Source: Tetrahymena elliotti 4EA
Lineage: Eukaryota > Ciliophora > Oligohymenophorea > Hymenostomatida > Tetrahymenidae
Direction: 5' to 3'
Length of the DNA: 42,315 nucleotides
Assembly (NCBI GenBank): GCA_000231825.2
Contig: JH720310.1
Coordinates: 1,249,270-1,291,584, forward strand
The notes under the pieces: model-generated
Told to the model about the DNA's origin: nothing
Database searches by the model: none
What the model saw: only the letters and a program-made list of their open reading frames with translations
Shown here: piece by piece, positions 26,461-38,527 of the stretch
How the letters are laid out: each line of letters starts with the position of its first letter
Position numbering within the stretch: position 1 is the stretch's first letter
Position numbers and translations under genes: made by a program

Positions 26461-27084
26461 TAAAGAAAAATTTTAATGTCTTCATACCCTAGGTTTTTAG
26501 TTTGTTAAGCAATTTAATATTTTCATAAGCTATTGTTATAAAGCAAAACAGTACTTAGAACGGCAAAAAATACATGCTTTGAAGAATATAAAAAGCAATA
26601 TTTTGAACAATATATAAAACACAAAATTTTGAATAAACAAAAAAATATTATTTTATTTTAAAAAAAATAGACATAAAAGCTGAATAATTTAAATTAAATT
26701 AGTTTTATTTTTAGAAAACCTTTTAATTTTTGAAACCAGAAAAAGAAGAATTTTTGTTAAATTGTTAATACATAATAATATCATGAAATTTGATTTAAAG
26801 CTTTTAGAAAATAATTAAGAATTGATTTTTCAATATAAAGTTTGTTGATGTGTTAAGAATTTCAAAATTTAAAAATGGCATGTTTTTTTTTTTTGCTGTT
26901 TTTCTTATAAATATTTGTTTAATAACGTTAAAATGTTAAGTTTGGATATGAATTTATTTGTTAATTACCTCAGATTAAGTCAAGAAATATTAAAAAATAT
27001 TAAGAAAATTAGATAGCTTGTAAATAGAAGTAAAACAAAACTGATATAAAGAAATTAAATAAAGCAAGTAAATAGTATAGTCAA

Positions 27085-29243
27085 ATGACAGATACTCTGC
27101 TTCCGCCTATGATGTACAATAAGAGTAATAACTAAGTTATGGGATTAGGTAATAATAGCTATTAAAATCCATAATTTAATAACTAAAATGTGCTTACTTA
27201 AGTGGATTCTAAGAATAACTCTTCAGCTGAATCACCTATGATCAAAAGAAAAAAATTACTGAAGTAATTAGACTAATCTTTTTTTATTAGACTTCTGCAG
27301 CTTGAGGAGCAGATAAGCAAAAAATGTTTAACTAAGGAAATTATTAATGAGATAGTGAATCTTTATGCTAAATGTGTAGAATATTATGATTCCATCTAAG
27401 ATCACATAAAAATATATTTTCTTGAAAAGATACAAATTACACTCAGTAGCATTGATTCTTTAAAGGTAATTTATAGCTCTGATGAAAATTCTGCTTAAAA
27501 AACTTAGATCAAACAAGGGAATCAATCAAATACTCCAAATAATAGCTAGAAAAAGAAAAAGTAGAATCTGATTTAGAAGAATAAGATGACAATTAATAAA
27601 TTTTAGACTGAGAGTTCTTTAAATACAGATTAAAAGAGTCAGCAATATTCATCATCATATAATGAATAATCATCATCAGGAATGCAAACAAAATCAAACA
27701 AATTGAAGAATATTAATTGTCCCTAAAAAATCTAAATTGATCATGTGAAAGTCAGTGACTTTTTTTCACCAAAAGCTGAAAATTCAAAACAAATAAATCA
27801 GAATAAAAATAGCTCGTCTCTAACTAAGAATTTAGTAGATGTTAATCACATTCAACAAGAAAATATTGAGGAATAAAATTAAAAGTCTATTTAAAGATTT
27901 CTATAAGAATAGTAATTTAATCAATAATTAAATATGTAAATCAGGATTGATTCTCCAAGCAGTCTTGTCGCATTGAATTAGTCTTTAAGAAAATCTATTC
28001 ATTCCATATACTCATCGTCTACTAAATAAAGTCCAAGCTTAATGAAAAATATTTAAGATTTTCAAACCTCATTTTCTTAAAACAACTAAAACAGTAACTT
28101 TAAAGAAAGCTTCCTCGAAGAAGACATCAAACCCACTAGTCGAAATAAACTTAAATTTACTTTAAATCCTAATAACTTTTTACAGTGTGATTTGAACATT
28201 TCAGATCTTAATGCTGACTTTAGTCTAACTAATAATTCTCAAAATTCTCGAATTGACATCAATGCTACAAACGATGAAAAAAACACTTATAATAAATCCA
28301 AACTAATTGAGCATGGCAAAGCTCTTTTCAACAAAACTCTTGAGAGATAATTCCTTCTTAACAGTGTAAAACTAAACTAGTTAGATAATTAAAATAATAT
28401 TCAAGCCAAAACTGCTCAAACAGAAATATAAGATCTTACTATGTCTAACTGCTTATAAAATAATCAAAACAACAAGTAAGCCTAAGAAAAAAGAACAATA
28501 TTAGGTGTCATTAAATAAAACGAAAACATTATTTAAGATAAGAACTAAATAAAAAATTAACACACTGATGTATACCCACAAGCTCAAGATGTAAAATATT
28601 TAATTCATTAATTGTTATTTTCATTTTAACTTTAGAATTAATAAATTGTTTTTTATGATTAGAATAATTAAAGAATGAAATAAAAAGATAAAGAAAATGA
28701 GGTTTCTGTTTAATATGTAAAATATTATTATTTATTAGTTAAAAATAAATTAAAATATTATTCATTAGAAGTAAAGTAAAAGCTTAGTTAACTCAAACAG
28801 TAAAATAAATGAAAAGTAAAACACTCTTAACAGTATCAATGAATACTCTATCTAATAGAAAAAAATTGAGAGAGCTAAAAGATTTTCAATGTTTATTACT
28901 ATGCAAAATCAGAAAAAGCAGAGAGTAATTAAGCAAGATTTCAATAACATCCTAAACAGATTTGAGTAAGATGCATAACAAAAAGATTAAATTTTTAAAT
29001 CTGATATTGACAATCAAATGGAAATAATCAAAAAGAGACTTTAAGACAGAAGTAATTACCTTCCTTATTATTTTTTAATTGTTTCTTAAATGATTTCTAC
29101 TTTTTTATTAAATAGAATCTAAAAATATTTAAGACAAAGTCATGAAAGATATGTAAAAAAGATAGTCTTCAATTAAAGATTTATTCGTAAATGAAAATCT
29201 TGAGAGAGACCTAAGAAATGGTCTCCAAACAACAAGATTTTGA
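27085..29243 (+). CDS. Q/N/S-rich protein with C-terminal coiled coil, 665 aa, unknown function
   Basis: Four exons: 27085-28590, 28636-28716, 28769-29051, 29116-29243 (TGA at 29241). Introns are 45, 52 and 64 nt; total 1998 nt. After a disordered 50-residue start, residues about 54-128 form a Leu-rich helical region (KRKKLLKQLDQ...LEKIQITL) that is not low-complexity. Residues about 130-500 are Ser/Asn/Gln-rich and presumably disordered, with poly-Ser patches. Residues about 540-665 are highly charged and helical, with heptad-like Ile/Leu spacing (coiled coil). No signal peptide, membrane segment or named domain. Exon 2 has an alternative intron start (28702, GTTTCT), but 28717 GTAAAA is the better donor. 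The layout suits a scaffold or cytoskeletal protein, which is a guess. Confidence 0.82.
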
Positions 29244-30250
29244 AATACTTATAAATATCTAAAAGACCATATTCCTCCCTTCTCATCCATTCATTTAACT
29301 TTTAAATACAATTTATAAAATAACATATTTAAATTAGGAAAGGAATGATAAAAATGTGTTTTAATAATAGTTAAGATCTTGAGTACCTACCTACCTACCT
29401 AAAAAGGCTTCATTAAAAAATTATAAAGCAAACTAATTCAATAAAGTTATTACTATTAAGTATTGATAAAAAAGTATAATTAATTTTTATATAATTTACA
29501 GTCAAATTTATTTATTTGTTTATAAAGAATTTTGTAATCCATTTTTTTAAATATTTTAAAATACTTTAATCTTAATCACTCTAAACATTAATTTCTTATT
29601 TTTTATCAATCGGAGAATGAAAAATTTTAAACTTTTAATTTTAAAAATGGAAAATCCTAATTATAAAAAAAATGATTTTTAAATTAAGGAAATTTTTTAC
29701 TAATTTAGTTTTTACTTTTAAGAGTAAAAAAGCATTTAGGATATAAATAAATATAAAACCTGAACTCAATTTGCTCAAGAGGCGATCTAAAAATCAAAAA
29801 TATATAAAAATTAGGAATTATGGAACAAATATTTAATTAAATAACTCTGAAAAAACATCTTAAAAATTAGATGGTTGGTTTTAGAAATGCTTTAATCGTT
29901 AACTGATAATAATTTTGTAAAAAAATGAGATTATTTTATTTCAATGTAATTGTACATTTTAAAGAAAAATCCAAGCAGAGTTTAATTAAAAAAATTCGGG
30001 TTAAAAGTAAAATTTTTAAAATTCGCTTATTTTAAAAATGTTAAATCTTTAACTAAAAGTATTTGGTGCTTACTTAGTTAATTATTTATTTATTTATTGT
30101 AAATTAGCTTTATTATCTAAATTTTATAAGCAATAATTAGATTACTTTAATTTGTTTTCTATTTTTCAAAAGTCTGTTTGAAAAATTTAATCTAATTTTT
30201 CATATTAATCATTAATTCCTATTCAATAAAAATTTTGTTAAATGAAATAA
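29244..30250. other. AT-rich spacer
   Basis: No supported gene. A TACC microsatellite lies at 29387-29401. The remainder is A/T-rich without long coding-like frames. Confidence 0.55.
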
Positions 30251-33081
30251 ATGTCGATGTAAGACATTAAATATTTTAGAGGTCTCGGTGAGGTACTTTA
30301 ATTTCTTTAGAGATTCAAATATATTTTAGTTTTTATTGATTTAAAGTTACAAAGCTCAAACTAAACTTCTTACTAAAATGTTCATATTATTTTCTAGTAA
30401 TAATTAAATTTTTTTATCGTAATCAAATCTCTAAATTTTTATTTTTAATATAATGTTGTAAAAATAGTGTTTCCATATAATTACCCATTTTTAATAAATA
30501 ATTACTTTCAGTTATAAACAGATATTTCATTTTTTAATAGGTACGATAATTTTGGTGAAATAGAGGCATAAGAATTAGTATCTAGCATAGCTTAATGCTC
30601 TCATCTCTAATCTTTGTAACTTTACTTCTGGTAAAAATAATTTTAATTTATTAATTATCCATTTTTTAATGAATAAATAAAAACTCTAATTAATTAGAGA
30701 CTTATTGACTTCCTAACTAATTTGGGTTTGTTTACTTTATATTTGTTTTGCTTACACTACACATTCATTAATTTTCATTTGCTGTTTCAGATTTAATTCA
30801 AATTCATATTCTTAAAAATATTTAATATTCTTTCATTCAGTATTTACTTTTGTAATATCTTAAAAGGTTTAATCAAACTCGAGAAATTGGCACATAAGGA
30901 TTAGGATCTCACTTAATAAAATTCTCGAACGTCTAAAATTTGATCATTACCTTCTGCTAAAAATAGTGTTTCATTTTTAATTATTGATTTTAGGAAGAAT
31001 AAACAAAAATTAATTACTGAGTGATGAGTGAATAATTTAGGTTTGTTTACTTGAAATTTGTTTTACTTGCTTGATTGATCGCTCATTCAATCATTTATTT
31101 TTATTTCAGATTTAATTCAAATTTTTAAGCTTTTTTCATTCTTCAAAATATTTCTTTATTTATTTATGAAATTTTATTTTTATAAATTTTGAAAAGGTTG
31201 AATAATTTTAGTGAAATTGGAATCTAAAAATTAGGATCAGAGTTAGCAAAACGCTCTAATTTCTAATATTTTAAGTTTGGCCTTGGGTAAAAATGTGAAT
31301 TTTCATGAATTCAGCTAAAAAATAAAAATAGTGTTCATTATTAATTTATCCATTCAGGATGAATGAATAAAACTCTAATTAATTAATAACTGACTGAATA
31401 ATTTGGGTTAGTTTACTTATATTTGCTTTGCTCATTCATTCATTCATTTTTTTGAGATTTAATTAAAATTTTTAACACTTTTCTTGTTCTTCAAAATATA
31501 GTCAATATTTATTTTTATAATTTTATAAAAGGTCTAATAAGATGATTAAAACTGGAGTAGACGGACGGACTAGGATCTGAGTTAGCAAATTGCTCTAATC
31601 TATAAATACTAGATTTTTGTCTTAAGTATAAATAATGTTTTATTATGAATTATGCATTTTTGAATGAATAAATAAAAACTCACATTAATGAGCTATTAAT
31701 TTAATAATTTAGATTTTGTTTACTTAATATTATCTTGACTTGTTTATTTATTAATTTTTATTTGGTGTTTTAGATTTAATTTAAATTTTTATACTTTTCT
31801 AATTCTTCAAAATATTTCAATATTTATTTTTACAATTTTTTAAAAGTTATGATGTAATTTGTCAATAAGAGATATAAGGATTAGTGGATTAGTCTCTGGG
31901 TTAGCATAATGCTCTAATCTGTTAACTTTGACTCATAACCTAAGGTAAAAATAATATTTAATTATCAATTCACAATTTTTGAATGAAGAAATAAAACTCT
32001 AATTAATGATTGACTGATTACAGACAGACAGACTAATTTGGGTTTATTTACTAGATATTTGCTTTATTTTCCATCATTCATTCATTATTTATTATTTGTT
32101 ATTTAATCAAATTTTTTATGTTTTTCTCATTCTTAAAAATATTTATTTTTATTTCTTTTAAAGGTTTAATTAAATTAGTGAAATTGGAGCATTAGGATCT
32201 GAGTTTGCAAAATACTCTAAATTATAAACTTTGGTTATTGATCTAATAAAAATAGTGTTTCTTTGCTAATTATTAATTATTGAATGGATAAATAAACTCT
32301 AATTAATGAGCAATTAGCTGCATACTGACTGAATAAATTGGGTTTGTTTGCTTGACATTAGCTTGGCTTGCTCATTTATTAATTTTTATTTGTGTTTCAG
32401 ATTTAATTCAAATTTTTATTATTAAAAATATTTATTATTGATTTATTCATTCGATATTTTATTTTAATAATATTTACAAGTGGCAACTATATAGATAAAA
32501 TTAAGGACTAGGATCTGGGTTAGCAAAATGCTCTAAACTCTAAATTTTGACTATTAGCTTAGGGTAAAAATAGTATTTAATTATAAATTATGCATTTTCG
32601 AAAAAATAAAAATTCTAATTAAAGAGCAATTAGCTGTTTAACTAATTTGGATAAGTTAATTGATGTTTTCTTGCCTTGCTTATTCAATAATTGTCATTCT
32701 TTTTCCCCAAATTTTAATTCAAATTTTTACTGTTAAAAATATTTATTTATTCATACAATTTGATAATATTTTAAAAGTAATAACCGTATAAATGGAATTG
32801 GAGCATAAGGACTAGGATCTGGGTTAGCAAAATGCTCTCACCTCTAAAATTTGACTATTAACTTAAGGTAAAAAGATTTTCTTGTCTTGCTCATTCATTA
32901 ATTTTCCTATTTTTTTTTCCCAGATTTTATTTAATTCAAATTTTATGCTTTTTTTGTTCTTAAAAATATTTTTTTATGATTTTTGAAAAGTTACAATGAT
33001 ATAGACAAAAAGGCCAAATAAGAATTAAGATCAAAATTAGTAAAAGCAAAAAGATTAGTTAAATTATCATAAAAATATTGA
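30251..33081 (+). CDS. Leucine-rich-repeat protein, one repeat per exon; possibly decaying
   Basis: Nine exon-like blocks, each coding one ribonuclease-inhibitor-type LRR (consensus IGAQGLGSGLAKCSNLQ-L), separated by ~200-300-nt introns starting GTAAAAATAG and ending near AAAAG: A 30541-30630, B 30867-30965, C 31197-31286, D 31532-31625, E about 31847-31944, F 32164-32254, G 32481-32563, H 32778-32867 and terminal I 32991-33081 (...KAKRLVKLSQKY, TGA). Most are 90 nt and symmetrical in phase. B and F seem to use a downstream GTGTTTC donor, and G then restores the phase that F shifts. D carries a 4-bp duplication (CGGA) with an in-frame TGA, and E is 98 nt with a TGA early, so both look damaged; skipping them keeps the frame. 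ATG 30251 is in frame with A but the intervening intron is unresolved. LRRs bind proteins; nothing more specific can be said. Confidence 0.6.
30300..33060 (+). repeat. ~315-bp exon+intron tandem duplication array
   Basis: The LRR exon core (ctaggatctgggttagcaaa-like) recurs near 30570, 30895, 31230, 31570, 31890, 32190, 32505 and 32815. It is accompanied each time by the same intron sequence, including AATTTGGGTTTGTTTACTT and TTTCAGATTTAATTC. Coding and intronic parts are therefore amplified together. A relic of a further unit sits at about 30420-30500, just before exon A. Confidence 0.85.
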
Positions 33082-33439
33082 AATAATAATAAATTTTAAT
33101 TCTTTGAAGTGCTTAATTTGAAGTTTAAAATAAATAAAAAATATTCTTTTGATATTAAAGCTTGTATTTCTATCTATCTGAATCAGATATCTTTTATGAA
33201 TTAGATTAATTTTAAATTGTTTTATTTGATGAAAAATAACTTTCTTTTCCTTTTCTTGCTAAAAAAAACCTAAATTTGAATTTCCTGAATAAAAATAAAG
33301 AAATTAATTTTTTAAACAAGATTTTTTAAAAATCCTTTAAAATAATGGAGTTAACTATTCTTTAGATATTTTAAGACCTCACATAAAAATATAAAAAATG
33401 AAATTTTTTTATGATTTTGTTAAAAAAAAATTATTTTTA

Positions 33440-34260
33440 GCTGAAAATAAATAATTTTTTAAATAGAAATTTAACAAAAAGATTTAGTATTTATAATTTT
33501 ATTTGGTAAAATTTGATTAAAATAATATTAAACATACAAATTTATCATTTTAGAGTTCATTTTTTTAATTTGAATTTTTTGTTAATTTAATCCAAAAGAA
33601 AGTAATTTTTTGATAAATATTTCCCATAGTTGAATTAAATAATTCTTTATGTACAAATTTAACAAGAAGATTTTGTTTATACAAATAACTTTATTAAAAT
33701 AAGATTAAAATTTTTATTAAACAGAATTATCGCTTTTAGATTTAATTTTTTGTCTCTTATTTATCTTATAAATATTTGAATTTTATTTAATTTAATCAAA
33801 TAAAAAGTAATTAATTGATGAATTAGTGTTTAAAAAATTTTAAAAATAAATATGTATTAAGTATAAATTAAATTTTAAACTATTAGATTGATTCTATTTA
33901 CAAACGATTTATAAGATTCACATTCTTATTAAACACAATAATCATTTTAAAAGTTATTTTTTTGTATTTTATTTACAATTTAATAAAACATTTAGATTTT
34001 GTCCTGAAAAATGGATTTATTGAAATAAGATTTCATTTTTGTGTATTTCAATTTTATTTAAAATTTAATCAAATTGATCAATATTTAAACAATCCTTTTT
34101 AGACAAAAATTAAACAAAAATATTTTGTTAATAAAAGTGGCTTTTTTTATTAAAATTCTAATTAAATTTAATAGTGATGATTTTTAGAGTTAATTTTTAG
34201 TATATTAATTTTTTTTAAATGTAAATAGATAAAAAGTAATTAATTAGTTAATTCATATTC
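33440..34260. repeat. Degenerate ~200-bp tandem repeat
   Basis: About four diverged units containing AAATTTAACAA(A/G)AAGATTTTG, then ATTAAAATAAGATTAAA, then TTTTAGA(G/T)TTAATTTTTT. It fills the spacer between the LRR gene and the converging glyoxalase-like gene. No coding pattern was found, and it is unrelated by eye to the LRR unit. Confidence 0.6.
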
Positions 34261-34415
34261 TCAATAGCAGGAAATGATAATATTTTAAATTAATTTAGAA
34301 TTAAATATTATAAATAGGGTAATTTATATTTGAAAATAAAGATTAAATTAATGAAAACAAAATATATTTAGGTTAATAAGAGAGGATATCTTAAATAATA
34401 ATTTATTAAAATTTG

Positions 34416-35582
34416 TCACTTTGATGAGTTATAAAATGTATTCTATAGGCTTTTAAGATTTTTTAATGCGTCTGTAGGACTTCTAGCATTAACATTTTTT
34501 AAGATTTGATTATCATGTAATCTTAAATAGGGATTGCAATTCTTTTCTTCAAGCAAGGATGATGGTAAAATATGTGTCTTCTTTTCTATAGCTTGTTTGG
34601 CTAGCTATATTTTTAAGTTAATTACTGGGTTACCAGGATCTAAGCTCTTTGCAAATAAGAGATCTTCAAGTTAACCATCTTTACTAGGGAAAACTAAAGT
34701 CTCGTTAGGGAATGATTTCAATTTAAATATTGTCTCTAGCATTTATTTATAGCCATTGGGTTGGATATCTCCGATAGAGCTAATTTTTCAATTTTAACGA
34801 ATAATTAATTATTTTTTATATTTCAAATGAATGAATATTTCGATTAAAAAAACTTTTGATTAAAATATTTTCATCAATTAATTTGATATTGAATTTTTTT
34901 GTGTGAAGATAATTTATTAATTAATATTGCATTTAATTATTTTTACCTAATTAATAGAGTTTCTCCAGTGAAGATAATAGGTAATTTAGTAGAATTCTCA
35001 TTTACTTGAGTTATAGCTATAGTAAAAGAATCAGAAGAATGACCAGGAGTATGCAAATAGCAAATAGCTAACTCACCAATGCTAAAAGGTTTTATATCAT
35101 AAGCAATTGAGTTGTGGAAAGTAATATTTTCTCCTTAATTACCAGCAACAATCTTAACGCTATCATTGTAAGATAAAAATTTATGAGTATCTTTATTCAT
35201 ATGAAAGTTATGGGTGCACAAAACATGAGTTAATTTGCATTTTAACTAATTTTCCATAATTTTGACGTGCTCGACTGCAACATCAAATCTACCTGGATCT
35301 ACGCAAACAAGAGAATTTGTTTCATCATCCTTAATGATATATCCTTTTTATTTATTTTATTTAGTTATTTCATTTTTTGGAATGATCTATTTGGATCAAA
35401 ATGCAGCACAAAAATAAATAATTACCACAATATCCTTCTTCTTATTTAAAAATGTAAATATTCTTTAATAAAGTATGGTTTAGTGCAGAATAAGGATTCA
35501 CCAAATTCGAAAAACCAAAACGCTATTTGTAACTACAGCTATTTCTTGCTTGATTGATAAAAATTCTAAATTGTCTAATCAT
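34416..35582 (-). CDS. Mitochondrial-type glyoxalase II-like (metallo-beta-lactamase fold) protein lacking most metal ligands, 305 aa
   Basis: Three exons, minus strand: 35582-35426, 35343-34947, 34779-34416. Introns are 82 and 167 nt; total 918 nt. Residues 1-27 (MIRQFRIFINQARNSCSYKQ...) are Arg-rich, Ser-rich and free of acidic residues, a likely mitochondrial presequence. The fold signature follows: GYIIKDDETNSLVCVDPG, LTHVLCTH (90-97), TPGHSSDSF (151-159), IFTGETLL (176-183) and the C-terminal PSSLLEE...NPYLR segment that is specific to hydroxyacylglutathione hydrolase. In glyoxalase II the metals are held by HxHxDH, a His in TPGH, an Asp in GDTLF and a His in GHEYT. Here HxHxDH reads HNFHMN (97-102), GDT is GET (E180) and GHEYT is SKDGQ (217-221); only H154 clearly survives. 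Probably not a working hydrolase. Confidence 0.88.
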
Positions 35583-36226
35583 ATTTGAACAAAGATAATT
35601 TTATTTTAATCAAATTCTATTTAAATTTAACAATATTAATTTATTAGAATCCTTCCTGCAAAATCTATCAATCTATCTCTTACTATATTTCTAAATAATT
35701 TACTTACAAATCTAATTGTTAATAAACACATATCTTATTTATAATTCTAATTTAATCACATCAAAAATTATCTCTTCTTTATTCTAAGATTAATTTTATG
35801 TTTTGTTAAAAAAATAAATTGCCTTTCAAAGCTAATTTAAAATAAAATAATTCTTTATTGTAAGAGAGAAAAAAATTTCTTTTTGATATTCTAAATGAAA
35901 ATAATTTCAATAAACAAACAGAAAAATTTCTTAAAAGGAAAATATTTTTTAAATAAAAATTTGAATAATCATATTTTTTGAGTCAATTTTTGTTGTTTAA
36001 ATCGTTTTTACTTATGTACATTTTTTGATAAAATTAAAAAAATGGAGAAAATGTTTATTCTGGTTTGTTTTTTTTTTTTGCAAATTAATTTTTAAGAGGA
36101 GAAGATATTGGAAAAATGTAATATTCCAACTAAATTTAACAAATTTTTTTTGAAATTTTAATTTAAATAAATTGATTTATTAAACATAAACAAAAAGAGT
36201 CTATTTCAGTTGTATTATCTTTAAAT
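35583..36226. other. AT-rich spacer
   Basis: Upstream of the glyoxalase-like gene; should carry its promoter. The last ~60 bp (from about 36180) resemble the 3' flank of the surface-protein genes. No gene seen. Confidence 0.55.
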
Positions 36227-36447
36227 TCAGAAGATAAAAATCAACATTATAAAAACAAAAATATGTTTAAATATTGATGAGTTGGATGTAGGTATTGGAG
36301 ATTGTAGTGCATTCACTAATCCCATCATTTTGACCTGTAAAATTAAGAGGGCAAATACAATCAGTTACTTAAGTAGAGGGAAACACCATTTTTTAGCATT
36401 GATTACATGAAGTTGAACCAATTTTATTTGAATAAGTGTTAGTGGGG
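36227..36447 (-). pseudogene. 3'-end fragment of a cysteine-rich surface-protein gene
   Basis: Matches the last ~70 codons of the intact copies (NKIGSTSCNQC..., TQVTDCICP, FTGQNDGISEC) and ends in the same position (TGA 36229-36227). The reading frame shifts within the C-terminal hydrophobic tail, and the GPI-signal region is out of frame. Upstream similarity stops abruptly at about 36447, where sequence belonging to the 3' flank of the next copy begins. It is therefore a truncated duplicate. Confidence 0.85.
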
Positions 36448-36516
36448 TTTTAAACAATTCAATTTTAAATTATTTATTAGATTAACAAAAATATATAAAT
36501 AATTAACTTCTTTAAT
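36448..36516 (-). repeat. Duplicated 3' flank of the surface-protein genes
   Basis: The segment AACAATTCAATTTTAAATTAT and what follows up to the stop codon recurs at about 38470-38527 and, more diverged, at 41700-41766. A longer shared flank containing CTGATAAATCATAAACAAC occurs at 38392 and 41631. The gene copies were therefore duplicated together with their downstream DNA. Confidence 0.75.
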
Positions 36517-37680
36517 TCAGAAGAAAACAATTAAAGTTATAAGAACAAAACTATATTTTAACATAGTTGAATTTGATACAGGTATAGGTAATGCAGGCAT
36601 ACACTAATTCCATCATTTGAACCTAGCAAATACAGTCAATTACTGAAGTAGAACCAGAAGGCAAAATACGATTGTTTTAAAATTGATTACAGTAAGTTGA
36701 ACCATGTTTTATTTTAGTAAAAATTTTGAGGACATTAACTACAACCTAAGCAATGTCCGTTTTTATCATACCCAGATGGACTACTATATCCTCATAATTT
36801 TGTGGTTATTTAGCAAGAATTAGAGCCTTCTGTACACCATGTACCTGCTACACAAGGAATACATTATACAGCTCCTTAAGAATTTTAATAACTACCTTCA
36901 GGACAAGGTAAACATTTAAAAGCCCCAGTAGAATCTGAGTAGGTACCTTCTTTGCAATCAGAACAACCTTAGTAATCATTCCCTGTAGAACTGTATTTCC
37001 CAGGAAGACATAAACTAACATTTATTTCACAAGAAGAAGCTCCTTATTCCGATCATTTATTTTGAGGATATTTGGTACAGAAACTGGTTCCTTGGTTTGC
37101 AGCATAAGTTCCAGGGTCACACAAACTACATCCTACACCATTTCCATTAATATCATATTGCCATTTCTTTATTGGCTAAACATACCTTTTGGGCATAATT
37201 GAGTTTCAATAAGACAAATACTTACATTATCTGGTAAAGTCCAAGTACCATGTTTGCAAGCTTAGCAAGTAGTTGAACCAGCATTAGATGCATAAGTACC
37301 TGCTTGGCAATCAAAGCACCCGTTAGTTCCTTAATACCCAGTTTCACTATGGGTTCCAGCTGGACATTTCATATCTTAGATTGTACATGGTATAGCTCCT
37401 TCAGAAGAAAAATAACCTATGGGACATAGAGAACATCTAGTAGTTCCTTATTCTTCTGCAAAAGTACCAGCCTTGCATAATTAACATCCGTACCATTTCC
37501 ATCTTAATCGTATCCAAACTAACTGTAAGCCTGGTGGACATTTCTTAGTAGGAATAGAGCAAAAACTACTTCCTTATGTAGAACTGAAGCCACCTGGGCA
37601 ACGCTAACACCTTTTAGAACCAGAATAAGGTGCAAAAGTACCTTATTCACATTAGATGCATCCAGTACCTTACCCTTTTA
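36517..37680 (-). pseudogene. Cysteine-rich surface-protein pseudogene
   Basis: About 80% similar by eye to the intact gene at 38528-40090 and colinear with its last three quarters. Lesions: a 2-nt insertion near 37152-37160 shifts the frame; a TGG codon for Trp has become TGA near 37063 (AATAAATGATCGG on the minus strand); a 13-nt deletion lies near 36625; and the 5' quarter, including signal peptide and start, is missing. Similarity ends at about 37675 in unrelated AT-rich DNA. CxxC modules remain recognisable. Without expression data, residual transcription cannot be excluded, but no full protein can be made. Confidence 0.9.
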
Positions 37681-37889
37681 AAACATTTTATTTTCAAATA
37701 AAATACTTCAAAAAAAAACAAAAAAAAAATTATTTTTTTTCTTAAAAAAAACATATCACAAAATTAAAAGTTTGAATGAAAGAAAAAATATTAAATTTAT
37801 AAAGTAAAATAATAAATGCATTCAGTATTTCTTTTATATAAAATTATAAATATTTAATTTAATTAAATAAGAAAAAGAAAAATAATATT

Positions 37890-38405
37890 TCATATAAATT
37901 TTGTTTAAAGATAAATACTTTAAAATTATATTTAAAATATTTACAAAATTAAAAAATTAAAAAAATATTACAATAAATAAAATTTCTTTATCAAAAAGGA
38001 ATGAAAATTTTTTTTTAATTTAAAATGCTAGATTTAAACCTATCCATATTAATTTGTTTATTTCTCATTATTTTTTATAAAAGATAAAATGATTAAAACT
38101 TTTATTTTATCATGGTTATACAAATCAGCTTAATATTTCTTGTAATAGTTTTATATTCTATGAATATTGTAATTTCTTGAAGATTAGTATTCAATTTAAC
38201 TTCTAAAATTCTTGAACAAATTCACAAATTTATTAAAATCAATTTTATGAATGCCATCAAGATTTGCAGCATCCTTCCCTTTTTAGATCAGTAATCTAAT
38301 TTTCTAAATAAGTATGCTATTGTGAATTTTATTTTAATAATTCTTTTTAAATTATTTATCAAATCTTTAATGAGCGTAATAATTTTATTTATCCTGATAA
38401 ATCAT
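37890..38405 (-). CDS. Possible EF-hand-like protein, 171 aa
   Basis: Open in the ciliate code from ATG 38405 to TGA 37892-37890. Residues about 1-110 look genuinely coding: basic and helical, with an EF-hand-like piece (NLDGIHKIDFNKFVNLFKNF) whose loop is not canonical. The last ~50 residues are Phe/Leu/Ile/Gln-rich and may be intron or noncoding. The start codon lies in the flank sequence shared with 41625-41645, so the ORF may be a gene fragment captured between surface-protein copies, or the end of a longer gene whose other exons I could not find. It lies on the same strand as the surface-protein genes, between the pseudogene and the intact copy. Confidence 0.4.
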
Positions 38406-38527
38406 AAACAACCATCAACAATTGAAAAGGTATTTCGCAAAAAGACAATTAAAAAATAAATTTTCCAAACAACTCAATTTTAAATTATTAGTTTAACAAA
38501 TACATATATATAATAAACTTCTTTTAT

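Noticed and set aside
26476..26740. Plus-strand frame of about 88 codons
   Set aside because: The start is plausible but the rest is K/N/I/F-rich and adjoins the 115-bp repeat. Not distinguishable from chance.
35267..35449. Plus-strand 60-aa ORF
   Set aside because: Antisense to the first two exons of the glyoxalase II-like gene.
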